This document shows, piece by piece, positions 22,767-34,895 of a DNA stretch of 64,000 nt (within the stretch, counting starts at the first letter, position 1; every line of letters starts with the position of its first letter). The position numbers and the translations under genes were made by a program. The notes under the pieces are model-generated. The model was not told the origin of the DNA, ran no database searches, and worked only from the letters and a program-made list of their open reading frames with translations. Origin of the DNA: Coptis chinensis. Its lineage: Eukaryota; Streptophyta; Magnoliopsida; Ranunculales; Ranunculaceae. The stretch covers positions 61,322,501-61,386,500 of the forward strand of contig CM027381.1 of assembly GCA_015680905.1 (NCBI GenBank), given 5' to 3'.

Positions 22767-23640
22767 ATCCTATAATATATATTTTCCATTCTTATTTTTC
22801 TCGGTTTTATATATATTATATTGCTTTTATTTTTCCTTATATGAATATATATATATATATATAAATATATATAAATATATATATATTAAAACCATAAAAA
22901 TAGTAATCTAGGAAGTCTCAGGAATCTGACTTTAAAAGACCCACGTTTAAAACAAATTTCTAAACTCTGTTATCTAAAATTTGTTTGGGGGTGGGGTGTC
23001 GGTCTTTCCATCCATGATTACTAAACTTTCCATTTGTGTTGCTTATGCCGTTTAATCGTATTTTGATTCGGGTGGACATTATCTATGAATTTAGATTTCA
23101 TTCGATCGCATAACTTACGTCACACACGCACTTTGAGGCGTTTTCCATCTTTTTATATGTCACCCATGGTTAGAGTAGAGTGTTTTATAGATCATTGGAT
23201 TGGAAATTCTCTTCTGATCGATTCCATATCTCATTCGCAAAAATCGGACCTGTAACAAATCGGAAATTTTAGTTTGAAGTTGTGCGAAAAAATAGGAAAA
23301 TTTCGGAAATCGAATTGGGCTTGGGCCCAAATACCGCACGCACGTGCGCGACACATCCGTCTCCTTCCTCACAACAAAAACAGATCGCGAGTGTTTGTTT
23401 CCAATTCTGCCATTACCAAATTTTAAACCCTAACCAAAATAATAAAAAAAAAAAAAAAAACACCACACCAAAACTTCTCCACAACATTTCCACCACCATT
23501 TCCAACCTTTTGCACCACCAAAACATAAAAAATTCCAAAAAAAATTCGAACCACCACCGCGCCACCTCCCAAATTTTTAGTGAGTTTGTTTCAAACTCCA
23601 TCCCCACATTGCATTCAAGCCAACAAACCGACTACAACCT
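22480..23640. other. Non-coding region after pol, with TA microsatellite
   Basis: No coding frame. It contains a purine stretch, TA repeats at 22715-22764 and 22849-22886, and a partly duplicated block: ATTTTCCATTCTT, TTTTTCTCGGTTT and TTTTTCCTTATATGAAT occur once before and once after the TA repeat. A TTTGTTTGGGGGTGGG stretch at 22980 resembles the polypurine tract. A poly-A stretch lies at 23444-23460. Confidence 0.6.
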
Positions 23641-23643
23641 TTA

Positions 23644-24615
23644 ATGGCACAAAGACGAAGAATTTTGGCCGAACAAGCTTTTACTGCCGACCACTTTGTG
23701 CCGTTTTACAGTGATGAGATGATTCGTAAGGATTGGACGCATTTGTGGTATTCAACGAACGACTTTTATCACTACGATTTGGTCCAAAAATTCTATAAGA
23801 CGAGGGAGTTGGATGGTAATAAAATTTTTGTGAAGTTGAATAAATCGAGAGAAGTGGATGGAAATGTGTTGACTCGTATTTTCGGCATGGAGGAAAGACG
23901 CAATCTAGTAGCCACATTGCAGGAATCCCAAATTGGTGGGATCGAGCCTTTGATGAAATAGACGGTTTTGGAGGGAAACTACAATGCGAGTTCGCATTGT
24001 GTTTGCCAATCGTCTCTGCGAACCAACCAGCTGGCTATAGCTCAGTGTATTTGTAGGAATTTCATTGGAAAGGAGAAAGTCAGTGACATCAGTCTGAATT
24101 GTCTTCACATTCTATGGATACTCCAGAAGAGGAAGTATGAATTATGTATCCTCAAGTTTTTGATAAATATGATTAGAGGAGTTGGGAAGAGTATTGCACC
24201 TCTCCCTGTGTTAATAACAAAGATCATGATGAGTTTGAGCGCTACTCTGAAATCTGATCGGATTATGCTGAACTCGCATTCAAAAGCAAGTATTTACACG
24301 CAATGTATCCAGAAGACTTGGAGGTTGCCGGCTGATAGGGTTGTTAGTTCGGATGATGAGGAGGAGGACATGGGATGTTTTGAGGCCGATGCCTTGGAGA
24401 AGTGTACTTCTGATGTAGAACGCATGTCAGTGCTTCATCGTGGCATGCATTCTCTTAATACTATTTGTGAAGATCTCCAGACTCGGCAGACTACCATACA
24501 TCAGAATTATGAGACTCGTGCCCAGCGCGAGGATGAGCATTGGGAAGAGATGAAAGCATTTATGGAGGTACAGCGCAAGTTCCGAGTAGAAATGCTAGAA
24601 CGGTTGCCACCCTAG
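23644..24615 (+). pseudogene. Athila-like element no. 1, env-position ORF (broken)
   Basis: The frame from 23644 encodes an N-terminal block with 'FVPFYSDEMIRKDWTHLWY' and 'YYDLVQKFY'-like residues, matching in layout the ORF at 37483 of the second Athila-like element. A TAG at 23959-23961 interrupts it. A second open part (23968-24615) has an acidic stretch 'SSDDEEEDMGCFEADALEK' and an alpha-helical, charged C-terminus. In Athila elements the ORF in this place is called env-like from its position; I see no clear signal peptide or fusion peptide here, so an envelope function is not shown. Confidence 0.6.
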
Positions 24616-25499
24616 GGGGGGTTCTTCTTCTGAGGAGGCGTCTGTGATGTATGAGCGTCGTCGAAGAAGGACGACTGACTCTGGCCCTTCTTCGTCTTAG
24701 GGTCCATCTTCATCGCATGGCTAGTTGTTTTGATGTTATTTTTATTGTTTTTATTAGTTGGATGTGAAGTTGTTGAATTCAGTAGTTAAATTTGAATTCG
24801 GTAGTTAATTATAATTTGAATTTTGATTTTAATTTAATTTGGTTCTTTTCAAATTATGCGATGATTTCTATGTTAATCCCACCTTCCCGAATTGTTTGGG
24901 GGTGATATTATTTCTTTTAGCATTGTTTTTATATAATCCACAATTTTAGAAGTAATTTTGCGATGAGTGTTGGGAATGTTGCCAATATTGGCATGGCTAT
25001 GATTAGATATTGTGGTAGGATGAAATTTCAATGAGTTAGGAAGTTGTTATTCTAAATTCAATCTAAAAAATATTAGGTTTGTTTTGAAATAAGGAATATG
25101 GGTTGTTTCCATTTTATGTTTTGGAAATATTTTGTTTCCGCAATTGCCTTAAAAATTTTGGCAACTTGTTAATTCGTTTTAGAAACTAAAACCATATATA
25201 AACTTTCTTCATTCTCCACACAAAACCCACATATCTCACTTTCATCTCTCACCTTAAACCTCCAATTTTTCCTTTTATTTTTCACTTCACCCTGCTCAGA
25301 ACACACAAAGCGCGACCCGCGCCCTCCCAAAACAAATTGTGAGCGCACCTAAGCTGACTGACCGCTTTGTTACTCCATTTGCACCTAAAACGACCAGCAT
25401 ACGCCAAGGCTAAATTTGAGCGCCACCCGCGCCCTGACCTCCATAGGCACGAAAAATTCCGATTTTTTGTGGGTTGTTCCAGGATCGTTTGCACCTTTT
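24616..25499. other. Degenerate spacer with GCGCGACCCGCGCCC motifs
   Basis: No convincing gene. An AT-rich stretch includes a TTGTTTGGGGGTGATA purine run at 24893. Near the right end, 25311-25325 and 25417-25436, short GC-rich pieces repeat the GAGCGC-ACCC motif found in the leader tandem repeat at 16503. Confidence 0.6.
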
Positions 25500-26404
25500 C
25501 TAGAGAGTACTTTTGTGATGACATCTCCTATAGTTATACCTGAGCAGTCTTTCGAAGACTTGTTAGGAAGCGAGACCTATGGAGGTTGGTTCCACGACAA
25601 GATCTTGCAATTAGGATGGAGGCATCTACTGGTAAGTGATGATAACTCGTATTCACCTTAGCTTACTACATATTTCTACAATAATATTAATTTCTATTGC
25701 AACCATGATGGAGAACAAAAATTTTCCCTTACAATTAATGACACGACAATGGAATTCAGTAAGTCTTTGGTAGCGTTAGTTTCGGGATTGCCCTTGCCTG
25801 ATCCTATACACACCATGGGGATATATGACCAATAATGCATACCTCTATGATTATGCATATTTCTATGAGTATTATGGGGGAGGGGTGTTTCGTGTAATGG
25901 ACCAAGGGCGATGTAGGCACCACCATGTTATTCATCATGATGAATATTTTAGGGGAGTGGCAGTTTACTTCTGCAAATAGTACCGCTGGTGACGTTTTCC
26001 TTGCTTTAGCTGAAGGACATCGCCGATATGACATTCCCAGAGTTTTAGTGGCTAGTCTTAAGAGAGCACATAGCATGCGGCATAAGTATCTTCTTATGCC
26101 TATTTTGGTTTGCTGCATCATGCGTGGTTGTTTACCTAAATTATGTACCCAGTTCACGGATTGGAAAAGGGTTGAAGTCATAAGACCCACCAATTGCGTG
26201 GTCCGTTCATTTCGCGTTATGACTTGGACGAGATGGCAGGTGCAACCTCATTTGGTTGGTCCTTACACCCCATCAGACCGAGTAACATTAGACAGGTTAG
26301 CACAGGTGGACGACACACGGCGAAGGGCATGGCAAGTCATCATGGCTTGGCAGAATGCGAAGGAACCTCATTTCTTTATAGAAGAGGAGGAGGATGACGT
26401 TTAA
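25500..26404 (+). pseudogene. Second degenerate ORF in the 3' region of Athila-like element no. 1
   Basis: Short open pieces in shifting frames. The longest (25925-26404) includes 'AGDVFLALAEGHRRYDIPRVL', 'HKYLLMPILVCCIMRG' and an acidic tail 'FFIEEEEDDV'. The alternation of a helical core and acidic tail resembles the conserved domain encoded downstream of pol in Athila elements. Stops near 25662, 25835 and 25978 break it. I do not recognise a biochemical function. Confidence 0.5.
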
Positions 26405-28217
26405 AACGCTGGAGATAAGGTAAGTTTTTAGTTTCAGTTCATGTCTGCTTATGTCTCAAGCAATTTGATTCTTGTTAACCCCATAACGGGTAGAACTTAT
26501 ATAGAGTTGTGTCTGTTTTTCCTTTTTCTATATTAGTATGTTTTAACCTTGTTTTACAGATGTTCCAGAATTTCACGCGTTTCCATGGTATTTTTCTATC
26601 CTTTTTATTTCAATACTTTGAGGACAAAACATGTTTTTTGTTTGGGGGTGGCATAGAAACATGTGTAATTAAGGCATCTGTTAGGATATAGATAGGTACA
26701 ATATACACTTGTTTTCTAGTTAAAATTTCAAAAATTCCAAAAAAAATAAAAAATAAAATAAAATATGTTACGATATACACTTAGGAATATTGGTATTGTT
26801 TTCTTTCCATATGTGCTTAATAATCTAGAAGTCTCACATTAGCTTTTGCATTAGAATAGTTTTTAGAAACTTAGGTTAATATGTAGGTAATAATCTTTGC
26901 ATCTATCTATATATATATTACATGAGTATCTATGATTGTTTGGCAGTAAGTTTCTAAAATCTAGGCTAAAATACTTATTCTACAAATCCTGTGAGAATAT
27001 AGCTTAAAGCCTTATATGAGTGAAACATTTGAGAAATGACATAAGGGAGAAGTAAAATCCGGATAGAGAAATCACATGTCCACTTGCTTGATCACTATAC
27101 CATACCCTAAGCGAGAATTTAGGCCCTCTTTGGATCGATATAGCTAGAAATTCAAACCTTATGAAATTATTTTTTGCTTGTCGCCCCTCTGAGCTTTTCT
27201 TTAGCCTTTTATAAACCACAATACCTTTACCCTTTTACAAAAACAAAACAAAATACAAAAAAATCAACCTACCCATTTTAGAATGAGTCTGAGAATAGAA
27301 TGAGTGAAAAAAGGAGAAAAGAAAAACCTGTGTAAACAAAAATTAGTTAGTTGCTTCCACAAAGAAAAAGAAAATAAGTTTCCATCCAAAGAAAAGAAAA
27401 GAAAAATAAAAATAGAAACAAAATAAAAACTCCAAAAATAGAATAAAATGAGTCAAAAAGCCAAAATAAAAAGGTTAAGGATGGAAACAAAGTGTAGAAG
27501 CAAAAGAACAAGGGTTTATCTAGTTACGTAATATGAAGACCCTATTAACTCAGACTTGTCCTTTTTGAATATCCATTTCCTTCCTTCTTAAACCATCTCC
27601 TAATCCCCGCAACACCTAATAAAAACCTATAGCTCAATTAGGAATAGGTTAGTGTGGTAGTAAGTGGCAGATGTGTTTGATCGACTTTGGCTTCCTTGTG
27701 TGTCATTGAGATTATAAGGTAAAGTGTACCCACTACACACTGGAGTAGCGAAACTTGAGCGGAAAAATCAGAGTGGTTTTTATCTTGACATTTATGTGAG
27801 GACCTACTTAAGGACGCTATTCCGAGTTTCAGAAATGGACCTGTTAGTGCATTTCATAGTATTACTCATTGTATATATGTTTATTTATAGATGATTGGTT
27901 ATTATACATATATTAGGTTAGGTTTCAACTTGATTATTCTGTATTCATTGCTAGTGAGATGTATAGATAATTGAGACATAAATAAGAAAACAATAGTTTT
28001 ATTTCTTAGTCGTTGTAGTATAGATGAAGTTTGTGAGTACCTTCACTGGAAAACTCTCACGAGGCTATAACTCATCCACTAGGAAATTCCTAGTGGTTTA
28101 AGGTCTTGTTGCATATGGTCAATGCAATCACACTCGACGAAACGAGATTAGTTAAAACTCCATTTTTGGTCACTTATTCTAATTTCTCATATTTGCTTGA
28201 AGACAAGCAAAATGCTG
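26405..28217. other. Non-coding 3' region of Athila-like element no. 1
   Basis: No gene. AT-rich, with a TTTGTTTGGGGGTGGC purine run at 26637 and A-rich stretches. It is the untranslated part before the 3' LTR. Confidence 0.6.
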
Positions 28218-28230
28218 TTTGGGGGTGGTT
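28218..28230 (+). other. Polypurine tract of Athila-like element no. 1
   Basis: TTTGGGGGTGGTT directly abuts the 3' LTR start TGATAAGAGC. It is the plus-strand primer and gives the exact LTR border. Similar TTTGGGGGTGG runs occur at 22980, 24893 and 26637 and may be extra tracts or duplicated ends. Confidence 0.85.
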
Positions 28231-29692
28231 TGATAAGAGCCCAAAACTGTAGTTTTCACCCCTTAACAATAATACTTTTAGACCAATTATGCGAGTAATA
28301 AATAAGAGTTAATGATGATTACGTGATTTTATGTATTTCAGGTATTTGAGTCAATTATGTTCAGAAATGTGTCACTTTTACGAGATAAAGGATCAAGGGT
28401 TGGTTGCTAAAAAGTTATGTGATTAAAGGCCAAGATTCAAGGAGAAAAAGCCTTTTTAAAGCCCGGTCAAAGCTGAAAAGTCAAAGTCAACGCGGGCAGA
28501 AATAGCACACAAAAGTCAACATAACTTCCGAAGACCGTATCTCTGGACTCAGATCTCGAAATTGGGCCTACCTTATGTCAAAACGACCGTCTTGGAAAGA
28601 GATTTGCAATGGTCTAAACCTTGATACAATCAGAGGAGTAGAAGTAGACAAAAAGTCTATTGAAGTCAAATCCAACTGAAAAGACCTTTTTGGACTGAAG
28701 AAATTGGGTTTTGGGCTCGATTTTCCAGCCCTAAACATGGCTCCAGGCCCATGCACGAAATTGGGGATCTCTTTCTCTTCTTGAAAGGAGGAAAGGAGGG
28801 GACTAATTAGCTAGACCTAGATTAGAAAATAAATTAGCTTAGACTCCATTAATTAGTTTTATTACCTTGTTTTTAATTTAGTTATTAAATCATTGATAAT
28901 TCTTCATTGGATTAATAAAAGTAGTTAGTTATTTATAAATTTAGTTTTGGTTTATTAAATTACTTAGATCTAACTTCAGTTATTAGTTGTTAATCATTTC
29001 TTAATTGTTAATTTAGTTTTGAATTCTTGATTAGATCAATATAGTAAATTTATAATCTTTATATCATGTTTTGCTTCATATAGAAATGATAGTTTAATAA
29101 CTCAAGGCTAAAACCTCCATTAGAGAGGTTTGAGGAAACCTTGATGAAAACTTTATTTTGTTAGCTTAAAAATCTTCGTGATAATCTATTCAATTCTATA
29201 AAGTAAATAGTTCACCATAAGAATGGGTTTGATTACTTCACATACTAGTTATTGTTTGGCAGAGATTGCCATCAATAATTAGGGATTAGAAATACCAGTT
29301 TGTTATGCAAAAGCATTGAAATTTGGATTACGACATTTCTTTGTTAGAGTATTAAGTTGAATCAAGGTGGAATCGAATTTCCCTAATTCATTCTCTATTG
29401 TCAAGTTAGTATTTGAATTCCGTCATTTCGTTATTCACATATTGATTAGTAGTTTCCCATCATTGTATATTTCTGTCGTTACTCTCATTAACCTTGATAG
29501 ACTGATAATCATAGTTAACTTAGACTTCTAAAGAACTAGGAGTGGAACAAATCTTTCTATTCCAACTATATTGCAATTGCATCGAGAGTAGAAAACTTTG
29601 ATGATATATAAGTCTGAAAATAGTTTTAGTTTTACTTGCGTTTGAGTCTCGTTACTTATGCGTAGGTAAAACTATCGTTTTCCCTTTTATCA
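28231..29692 (+). repeat. 3' LTR of Athila-like element no. 1
   Basis: Starts TGATAAGAGCCCAAAACTG, ends TTTTCCCTTTTATCA, followed by the duplication TAATG at 29693-29697. Compared with 14893-16351 the first part differs by many substitutions (I count 13 in about 125 bases around 28310-28435), while long stretches after 28800 are almost identical. Confidence 0.95.
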
Positions 29693-29697
29693 TAATG

Positions 29698-30375
29698 CCA
29701 AGGTGGCGAATGATTCTTTAAGACCAGTTTCCATACATAGTAGTTCGGCTTTGAACCGACCCAGAAATTCACGAATGGTTTCGTCTTCGCCTAGTGAGAG
29801 CTGGAATAGCGAATCAATATTAGCTTTTTTACACCTGTTATGGATGTACTGACTAGCAAACGAGTTGGTGAGCTGCTCGAAGGTCTTTATCGAGTCTTGA
29901 TCGAGTGAAAAGAACCAATTGAGCGCGCCATCTTTGAGACTGGCGGGAAACAAACGACAATGAAGATGATCGAACTCTAGTGCACTATAGAGCGTAAGGC
30001 TTTGAACGTAGTGAGCCACGTGTTGACCAGGACACGTGCTGCCATCATACATTGGAAAATGTGGTTGAATGAAATCTGGAGGAGAAGCTTTGCTAAGTAC
30101 CAAAAGCCCGACGAGGACGACGGCGGTATGTCTTGACATCTTCTAAAACGACCGGGAAGCATCTTTCTTAACTGCACTCTGGTCGATCCTTTGTGACAGT
30201 TTGTTAATCTGTTGATTAACCTCATTGATGTCGTCCTCTGCTAAGGTACCAGGTGGATTCTGTGTGTCCACTTGCGCGCATAGTGTAATGTTCTCCTGCC
30301 TGAGCTGGGTGATTTGCTCATTCATCATTCCTAACTAACCTGCCAAACTCTGGATTTGAGATTCGAGGCTTTCCA
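29698..30375 (-). pseudogene. Tat element gag N-terminal half
   Basis: Minus-strand frame starting at ATG 30375. It begins with a helical, Gln-rich segment (30328-30143), broken by TAG codons near 30336 and 30143, then the capsid core: 'FPMYDGSTCPGQHVAHYVQ', 'HLHCRLFPASLKDGALNWFF' and 'LGRFKAELLCMETGLKE'. These match the retrotransposon gag family. The chain is cut at 29693 by the inserted Athila-like element and continues at 14892. Confidence 0.85.
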
Positions 30376-30445
30376 TGCTTCGTGGGCTTGAGGATTTTGC
30401 TTTTTGTGTTTAGGATTTGTTAAGTGGTTTCTCAAGAAATAGAGA

Positions 30446-30462
30446 CCACAGACGGCGCCAAT
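30446..30462 (-). other. Primer-binding site of the Tat element
   Basis: On the minus strand the sequence right after the LTR end reads TTGGCGCCGTCTGTGG, the well-known primer-binding region of many plant Ty3/gypsy elements. It fixes the LTR border at 30463. Confidence 0.8.
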
Positions 30463-30618
30463 GTAAAGGAGCGTTTTAGATGAGCGAACTGCCTACGTAT
30501 CTATCTCTCAATTCTGGGGGGGAGAGAAGAATCAGGTCTGGCATAGTTTATATGGAAGGTATTTATAGATGATGAAATTGAATCTTAAACCAATACGTGA
30601 GATTGAGAAGGTGTGTGG
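30463..30618 (-). repeat. Partial 5' LTR of the Tat element
   Basis: Only 156 bp remain; they match 512-770 of the left LTR apart from two indels. The copy ends abruptly at 30618 where the second Athila-like element starts with TGATAAGTGC. The rest of this LTR is not found in the window. Confidence 0.8.
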
Positions 30619-32142
30619 TGATAAGTGCTCAAAAGTAATGATTTATAACCCCAATTATGTGTATGTTAGTCTCCATTTTATATTTAAATATTCTAATATG
30701 ATGCAATTTGAGTTTTTGCAGGTCAAAGAACCTAAATGTGAAATATGGAGGGAAAAGAAGGCAAACAAGTCAAAAAGGAGTCACTGGGAATTACAACTAA
30801 AGGCCTAGGGCAAAAATGTCATATTTGTCTCTATAAGTGCCAAGCCTAATGGGACTCTAAAAGAGGATAATAAGTGAGTTAGAAAAGTCTTAAATCTGAT
30901 CTCAAAGCCTTAATTTCGACTTCATAAAAAGAGAAGATCAACATGGAAAAGAAGTCAGAGTTTCACAAGAATTAGGAAACTGAAAGCTGTCAGAAGCTAG
31001 AGCTTGGGAAATAGCCTGCAGGGCAAAGTGGGCCACATCCAACTTTGGTTCAACTGAATTTAACTTTTCCAGGATTTCTTCTAGAAAGATTACAGAGAGT
31101 TTGACACCAAATAAACATAGGATTCGGATCTCTATCCAGACGAGCATGTAAGCCAATATATAAGGCACAAAAACCTCAGTTTACATCATCTAGGAAATTT
31201 AGTGTTTGCATCTTAGATCTAGAATTAAGAGAGAAGAAAGTTCAAACATTTTCACCATTAATAGCTATAAAGATTATTCCTTTTCATATTGTGTTCATAG
31301 CATAGTATGAGAGGCTAATCTCCCTTTTCTTGGGAGGGGAGATGAAGCCTTTTTCGTATGTTTTAGTTTAGTTCTTCTTCTATCATGTTTTAGTTTAAAT
31401 CCCTCATTGAGTTTCTTCTTATTCGTCCATTGATCTAACGCTCCTGTGGAGGGTAGGAGGTCTTAGGGTAATTCAAGATTGTGTAGAGTCAAATACCACA
31501 AACCCTAGATTCTTTTCTTCTAGTTTTTAGTGTTCTAGTGTGATGATTGGATTCTTTATGGCACCTCAATTAGTTGTATGGTTAATGCCACATGTGGATT
31601 TTCCATGGCACCTAGAGTTGTATATTGAATGCCACTTAAAGCACAATTTGGTTAGATTGAAGATATCATTGGAGATTGAAGAAGTATTTGATGGAAAGAT
31701 AGAAAGCACGTTGAAAGCCACATAATATCATCATGGTTATGAGCATAAGGTTTGTAGGTATGGTGAGTTTCTATTGGTGATTTATATTAAGCATGATAGG
31801 TAGATCTATTAGACTAATTCTATGATTTTGGTGGATTCATCTCTCCCAAGATATTCTCTCTCTTGATTCATATTCATATATTTAATTTAGTTTAGTTTAT
31901 GCATAGTTTACATCTCAAATCAAATCAATTATATATTCATCATTACTTAGCCACATCTTTTACTTGCATCCATTAGAGTAATTTAAATTAGAAATTTCTA
32001 TTATAATCAACTAGTTATTTATAGTAGAATTGATACCTTGCTAACCACTTTATTAATCAATATATAATAGGCTAAATAAGATTTGCAAAAAATACGTAAC
32101 ACAAACAACGACATAAATAATAAAGTGTTGCGTGCTTTTTCA
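30619..32142 (+). repeat. 5' LTR of Athila-like element no. 2
   Basis: Starts TGATAAGTGCTC and ends TTTTTCA, followed after one base by TGGAGCCGCTGCC, a variant tRNA-Asp-type primer-binding site (32144-32156). The length of 1524 bp and the TGATAAG start match element no. 1 in style. The right border is inferred from the primer site, because no second LTR is available. Confidence 0.7.
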
Positions 32143-32289
32143 ATGGAGCCGCTGCCTGCTCTAAATTGATTAGGTGATAGAATATTTAATTTAGATTACT
32201 TTAATTTAGGAATTCATATAGTATAAATTGCATATTTAGCATAATTAGATTAATTTAGCATAATTCAATTAGATTTGCATAGTAGAAAG

Positions 32290-33000
32290 TATTTTCATAA
32301 AGTTTTGTATTTGTTTAATAGAAAAGAACAGTATAGAAAACGTATTTATAAATTTCAAAAAATTCTGAAATTTTACAGAGTTGATCTGTACAGTATCGGT
32401 AATTTATTGGAATTTTTTCAAATTTTTAGTACTTGTCTTACTTGGGTAACTTACATCGTCTTTGCAGTACCCCATTTTCAGTTTTCGGAACGCAAGCATC
32501 TGTAAAAACAGTCGAGCAGAGTTATTTTCACATTATCAAAAATTCTAAATTTTTTACAGGATGAACCTCAATTCAGAAGACGCTTCCAGTAAAAATTTGA
32601 GTATTGTTTGACCTGTTTTGACCACTTAACTAGTTGCTTGTTTTCAATGTGTTTCTGCAGCTTTTCAGGACCAAGGTCTCTGGCAGAACAGTTGAGAAGA
32701 AGGATCTGTAAAACTTCAAATATTCCAAACTTTTTACAGGATTATCCCTGACACGTCAGGATACTCCAGTAAAAATTTCGTGATTTTTAGTTCTCTTTTA
32801 AGTATTTATTTAATCGATTGTTTACAGTGTGGGCAGAAAACTTTTCACTGGACTCTGCAGGATTTAACAATACAGAAGAGGAACTTAGCAAGCTCTGATT
32901 GCTCTAAAAATTTACAGGCTACTTCCTGGACGTATCAGGTAGCTGCTATAAAACTTTCAAAATTTTTGGACTTGTTTTGATTGCTGTAACAGTAAGTGCT
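32290..33000 (+). repeat. Four-copy ~180-bp leader repeat in Athila-like element no. 2
   Basis: The marker TTTACAG lies at 32372, 32553, 32733 and 32911, spacings of 181, 180 and 178 bp. Each copy has an upstream AAAATTC/AAATATTCC block and, in most, a later CCAGTAAAAATTT block. Copies are diverged but clearly tandem, and they sit between primer-binding site and gag. Confidence 0.75.
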
Positions 33001-33132
33001 TCTCTTCCACCGTGAATCCCCTGTTAGCGGTTTCATAATTAGCATTAATAGTTAGCATCATATAGTTTGATAATATAATTTAGTTAATTAAGTGCATATT
33101 AGATTATTTTACATAGCTTTATTATCTAGTGC

Positions 33133-34895
33133 ATGAAAACTTGGTTTCATGATTCACCTCGTAAACGTTTAATCAAAAGAGCTAATTCTTGTAACAATCT
33201 TCCAATTCTGGTTTTGGAGGAGACCCCACCATCAAACTTAGGATTTGATTCTGATTCTAAAACACACACACCACTAGTAGACTTAGAGGATACAATAGAG
33301 ATAGTACCATTAGCCGCCATGGTTGATCAAAGAACTCTTAGCACCTTGTTTCAACCTATCGCGGTTCAACCACCGAACTGCATAGTGATTCCCGACAATA
33401 ACAATAACTATGAGATTAAGCCCACTATTCTTAATATGTTGCCAAGATATTATGGAAAAACAAATGAAGAACCATATAATCATCTGAGTAAGTTCTTGAG
33501 CATATTAAGTACTTTTAAAGCACCTCATCTTTCCCTGAAGAAACTAGATTAAGGTTGTTCCCCTTGACTTTTGAGGATGCCGCACTACGTTGGTATAGAT
33601 CCCTACCCTCTAATTCTATAACTACTTGGGAGCAACTATCACAAAAGTTTATGAAACAATATTACCCTTTACGTAAAACTGAGGCCATGCAATTGGCTAT
33701 TTCAACCTTCAAAGCAAAACCTAATAAAGAGTTTCATACAACATGGGATATATTTAATGATTTACTTGTCTGTTGCCCACATCATGGTTTTGACATACTT
33801 AATATAGTACATTACTTTATAAAAGGTCTTTCACCTATGAACCGTCAGTTAATTGAATCAATGAATGGAGGAAGATTTACTAGTCTTACTCCTGATAAAG
33901 CCTACACTTTTTTGCAAAACTTTTCTGAGAGTTCTAAGGATTGGGCCAATAGTAGTGACCATGAGGACATGGCACGGGTAGATGGGGGGATAAGTTTTAG
34001 TAAACCAGGTACGTATAAGGTTAAAAACGAACTCAATGAGAAACTTGAAGGTGCCATTGCTAGTTTAACCACAGGAATCAAAAACTTAAACAAGAAATTT
34101 GATTCATTCACTTTAAACCCTCCAAAGAATAATCAACCTCAACAAGCAATGAGTGTCAATCAATTTTGTGAAAATTGCCTTACTACAGATCATGACACCT
34201 CAGTTTGCTCTATGTTTGTTGCTCAAGGTACTGATGATGTTTGTGCTTTTAATACATTCAAAAGACAGGGTTATCAAAATAATTTTAATAACAACAACAA
34301 CTATAACCCAGATCTTAGGAATAACTCAAACAATTCATGGAGACAAAACATGTCTCCACAGTAAAACTAATATGGTTTTTAAGGTAATCAAGGGAACAAT
34401 AGGCAACAATACATGAATAATAGAGGCGTGGTAGCACCTTCTCCATAGTATTACCAACAACAACAACAACAACAAACAAACTTGAACAGAGAATTAACCA
34501 TTGATCCTATGGCTAATTACCAAACCCAACCCAACACCATAGATGAAACCATGAAAACTTTAGCCACCAAGACCGAGAATGAATTCAAAAGGATTGACCA
34601 AAAATTTGATGTTATGACTCAACAGATAAGCCAACAATTCAATCATATACTAGCTAGTCTAGCCGAGAGACCCAAAGGAACCTTACCAAGCCAACCTGAA
34701 CAAAACCCAAAAGGTAGAAATGTTTATCAAGTTGAAACCACCCCTTCATCCGCACCCACAGAGGCAGTTAACTCAATATCTACCCTTAAGTCAGGAAAGA
34801 AAGTAGATAACAAAGTTGACATACCTGATTCTGATGAAGTTGTTATAACAAAAGATAAGGAAAAGGCAGTTGAAACTAAAAAAACCAAATAGCAG
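33133..34895 (+). pseudogene. Athila-like element no. 2 gag
   Basis: Three adjoining open pieces. 33133-33552 holds the N-terminus ('YEIKPTILNMLPRYYGKTNE'); a frame change at about 33550 leads to the capsid core at 33555-34364 ('EDAALRWYRSLPSNSITTW', 'HFIKGLSPMNRQLIESMNGG'). This ends in a zinc knuckle C-x2-C-x4-H-x4-C (CENCLTTDHDTSVC) and an Asn-rich tail. A third frame from 34482 is a Gln/Lys-rich linker up to 34892. It would form the particle; it is the best-preserved part of this element. Confidence 0.85.

Larger units (their letters stand above)
14893..29692 (+). mobile_element. Athila-like Ty3/gypsy LTR retrotransposon no. 1, complete but mutated
   Basis: A full-length element of 14.8 kb: LTR 14893-16351, primer-binding site, gag, protease, RT, RNase H, integrase, a long 3' region with degenerate env-position ORFs, polypurine tract and LTR 28231-29692, flanked by TAATG on both sides. 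The RT and integrase style ('WGI-FMGPFP', '[18 protein letters not shown]'), the D-L-G-A-S protease and the long region after integrase all point to the Athila lineage. Coding regions contain many stops and frame changes and altered catalytic residues, so it is a dead copy that jumped before it decayed. Confidence 0.93.
512..30618 (-). mobile_element. Tat-lineage Ty3/gypsy LTR retrotransposon, nested and broken
   Basis: Read on the minus strand the order is: partial 5' LTR (30618-30463), primer-binding site, gag, protease, RT, RNase H, a second RNase H, integrase, a tandem repeat array, two antisense ORFs, a polypurine tract and the 3' LTR (4008-512). The second RNase H and the extra ORFs between pol and the 3' LTR are hallmarks of the Tat lineage. 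Without its two large insertions the visible element is about 12.3 kb. It is interrupted by a solo LTR in its 3' LTR and by a complete Athila-like element in gag, and its 5' LTR is cut off by another Athila-like element. RT and integrase carry stops, so it is not functional. Confidence 0.8.
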
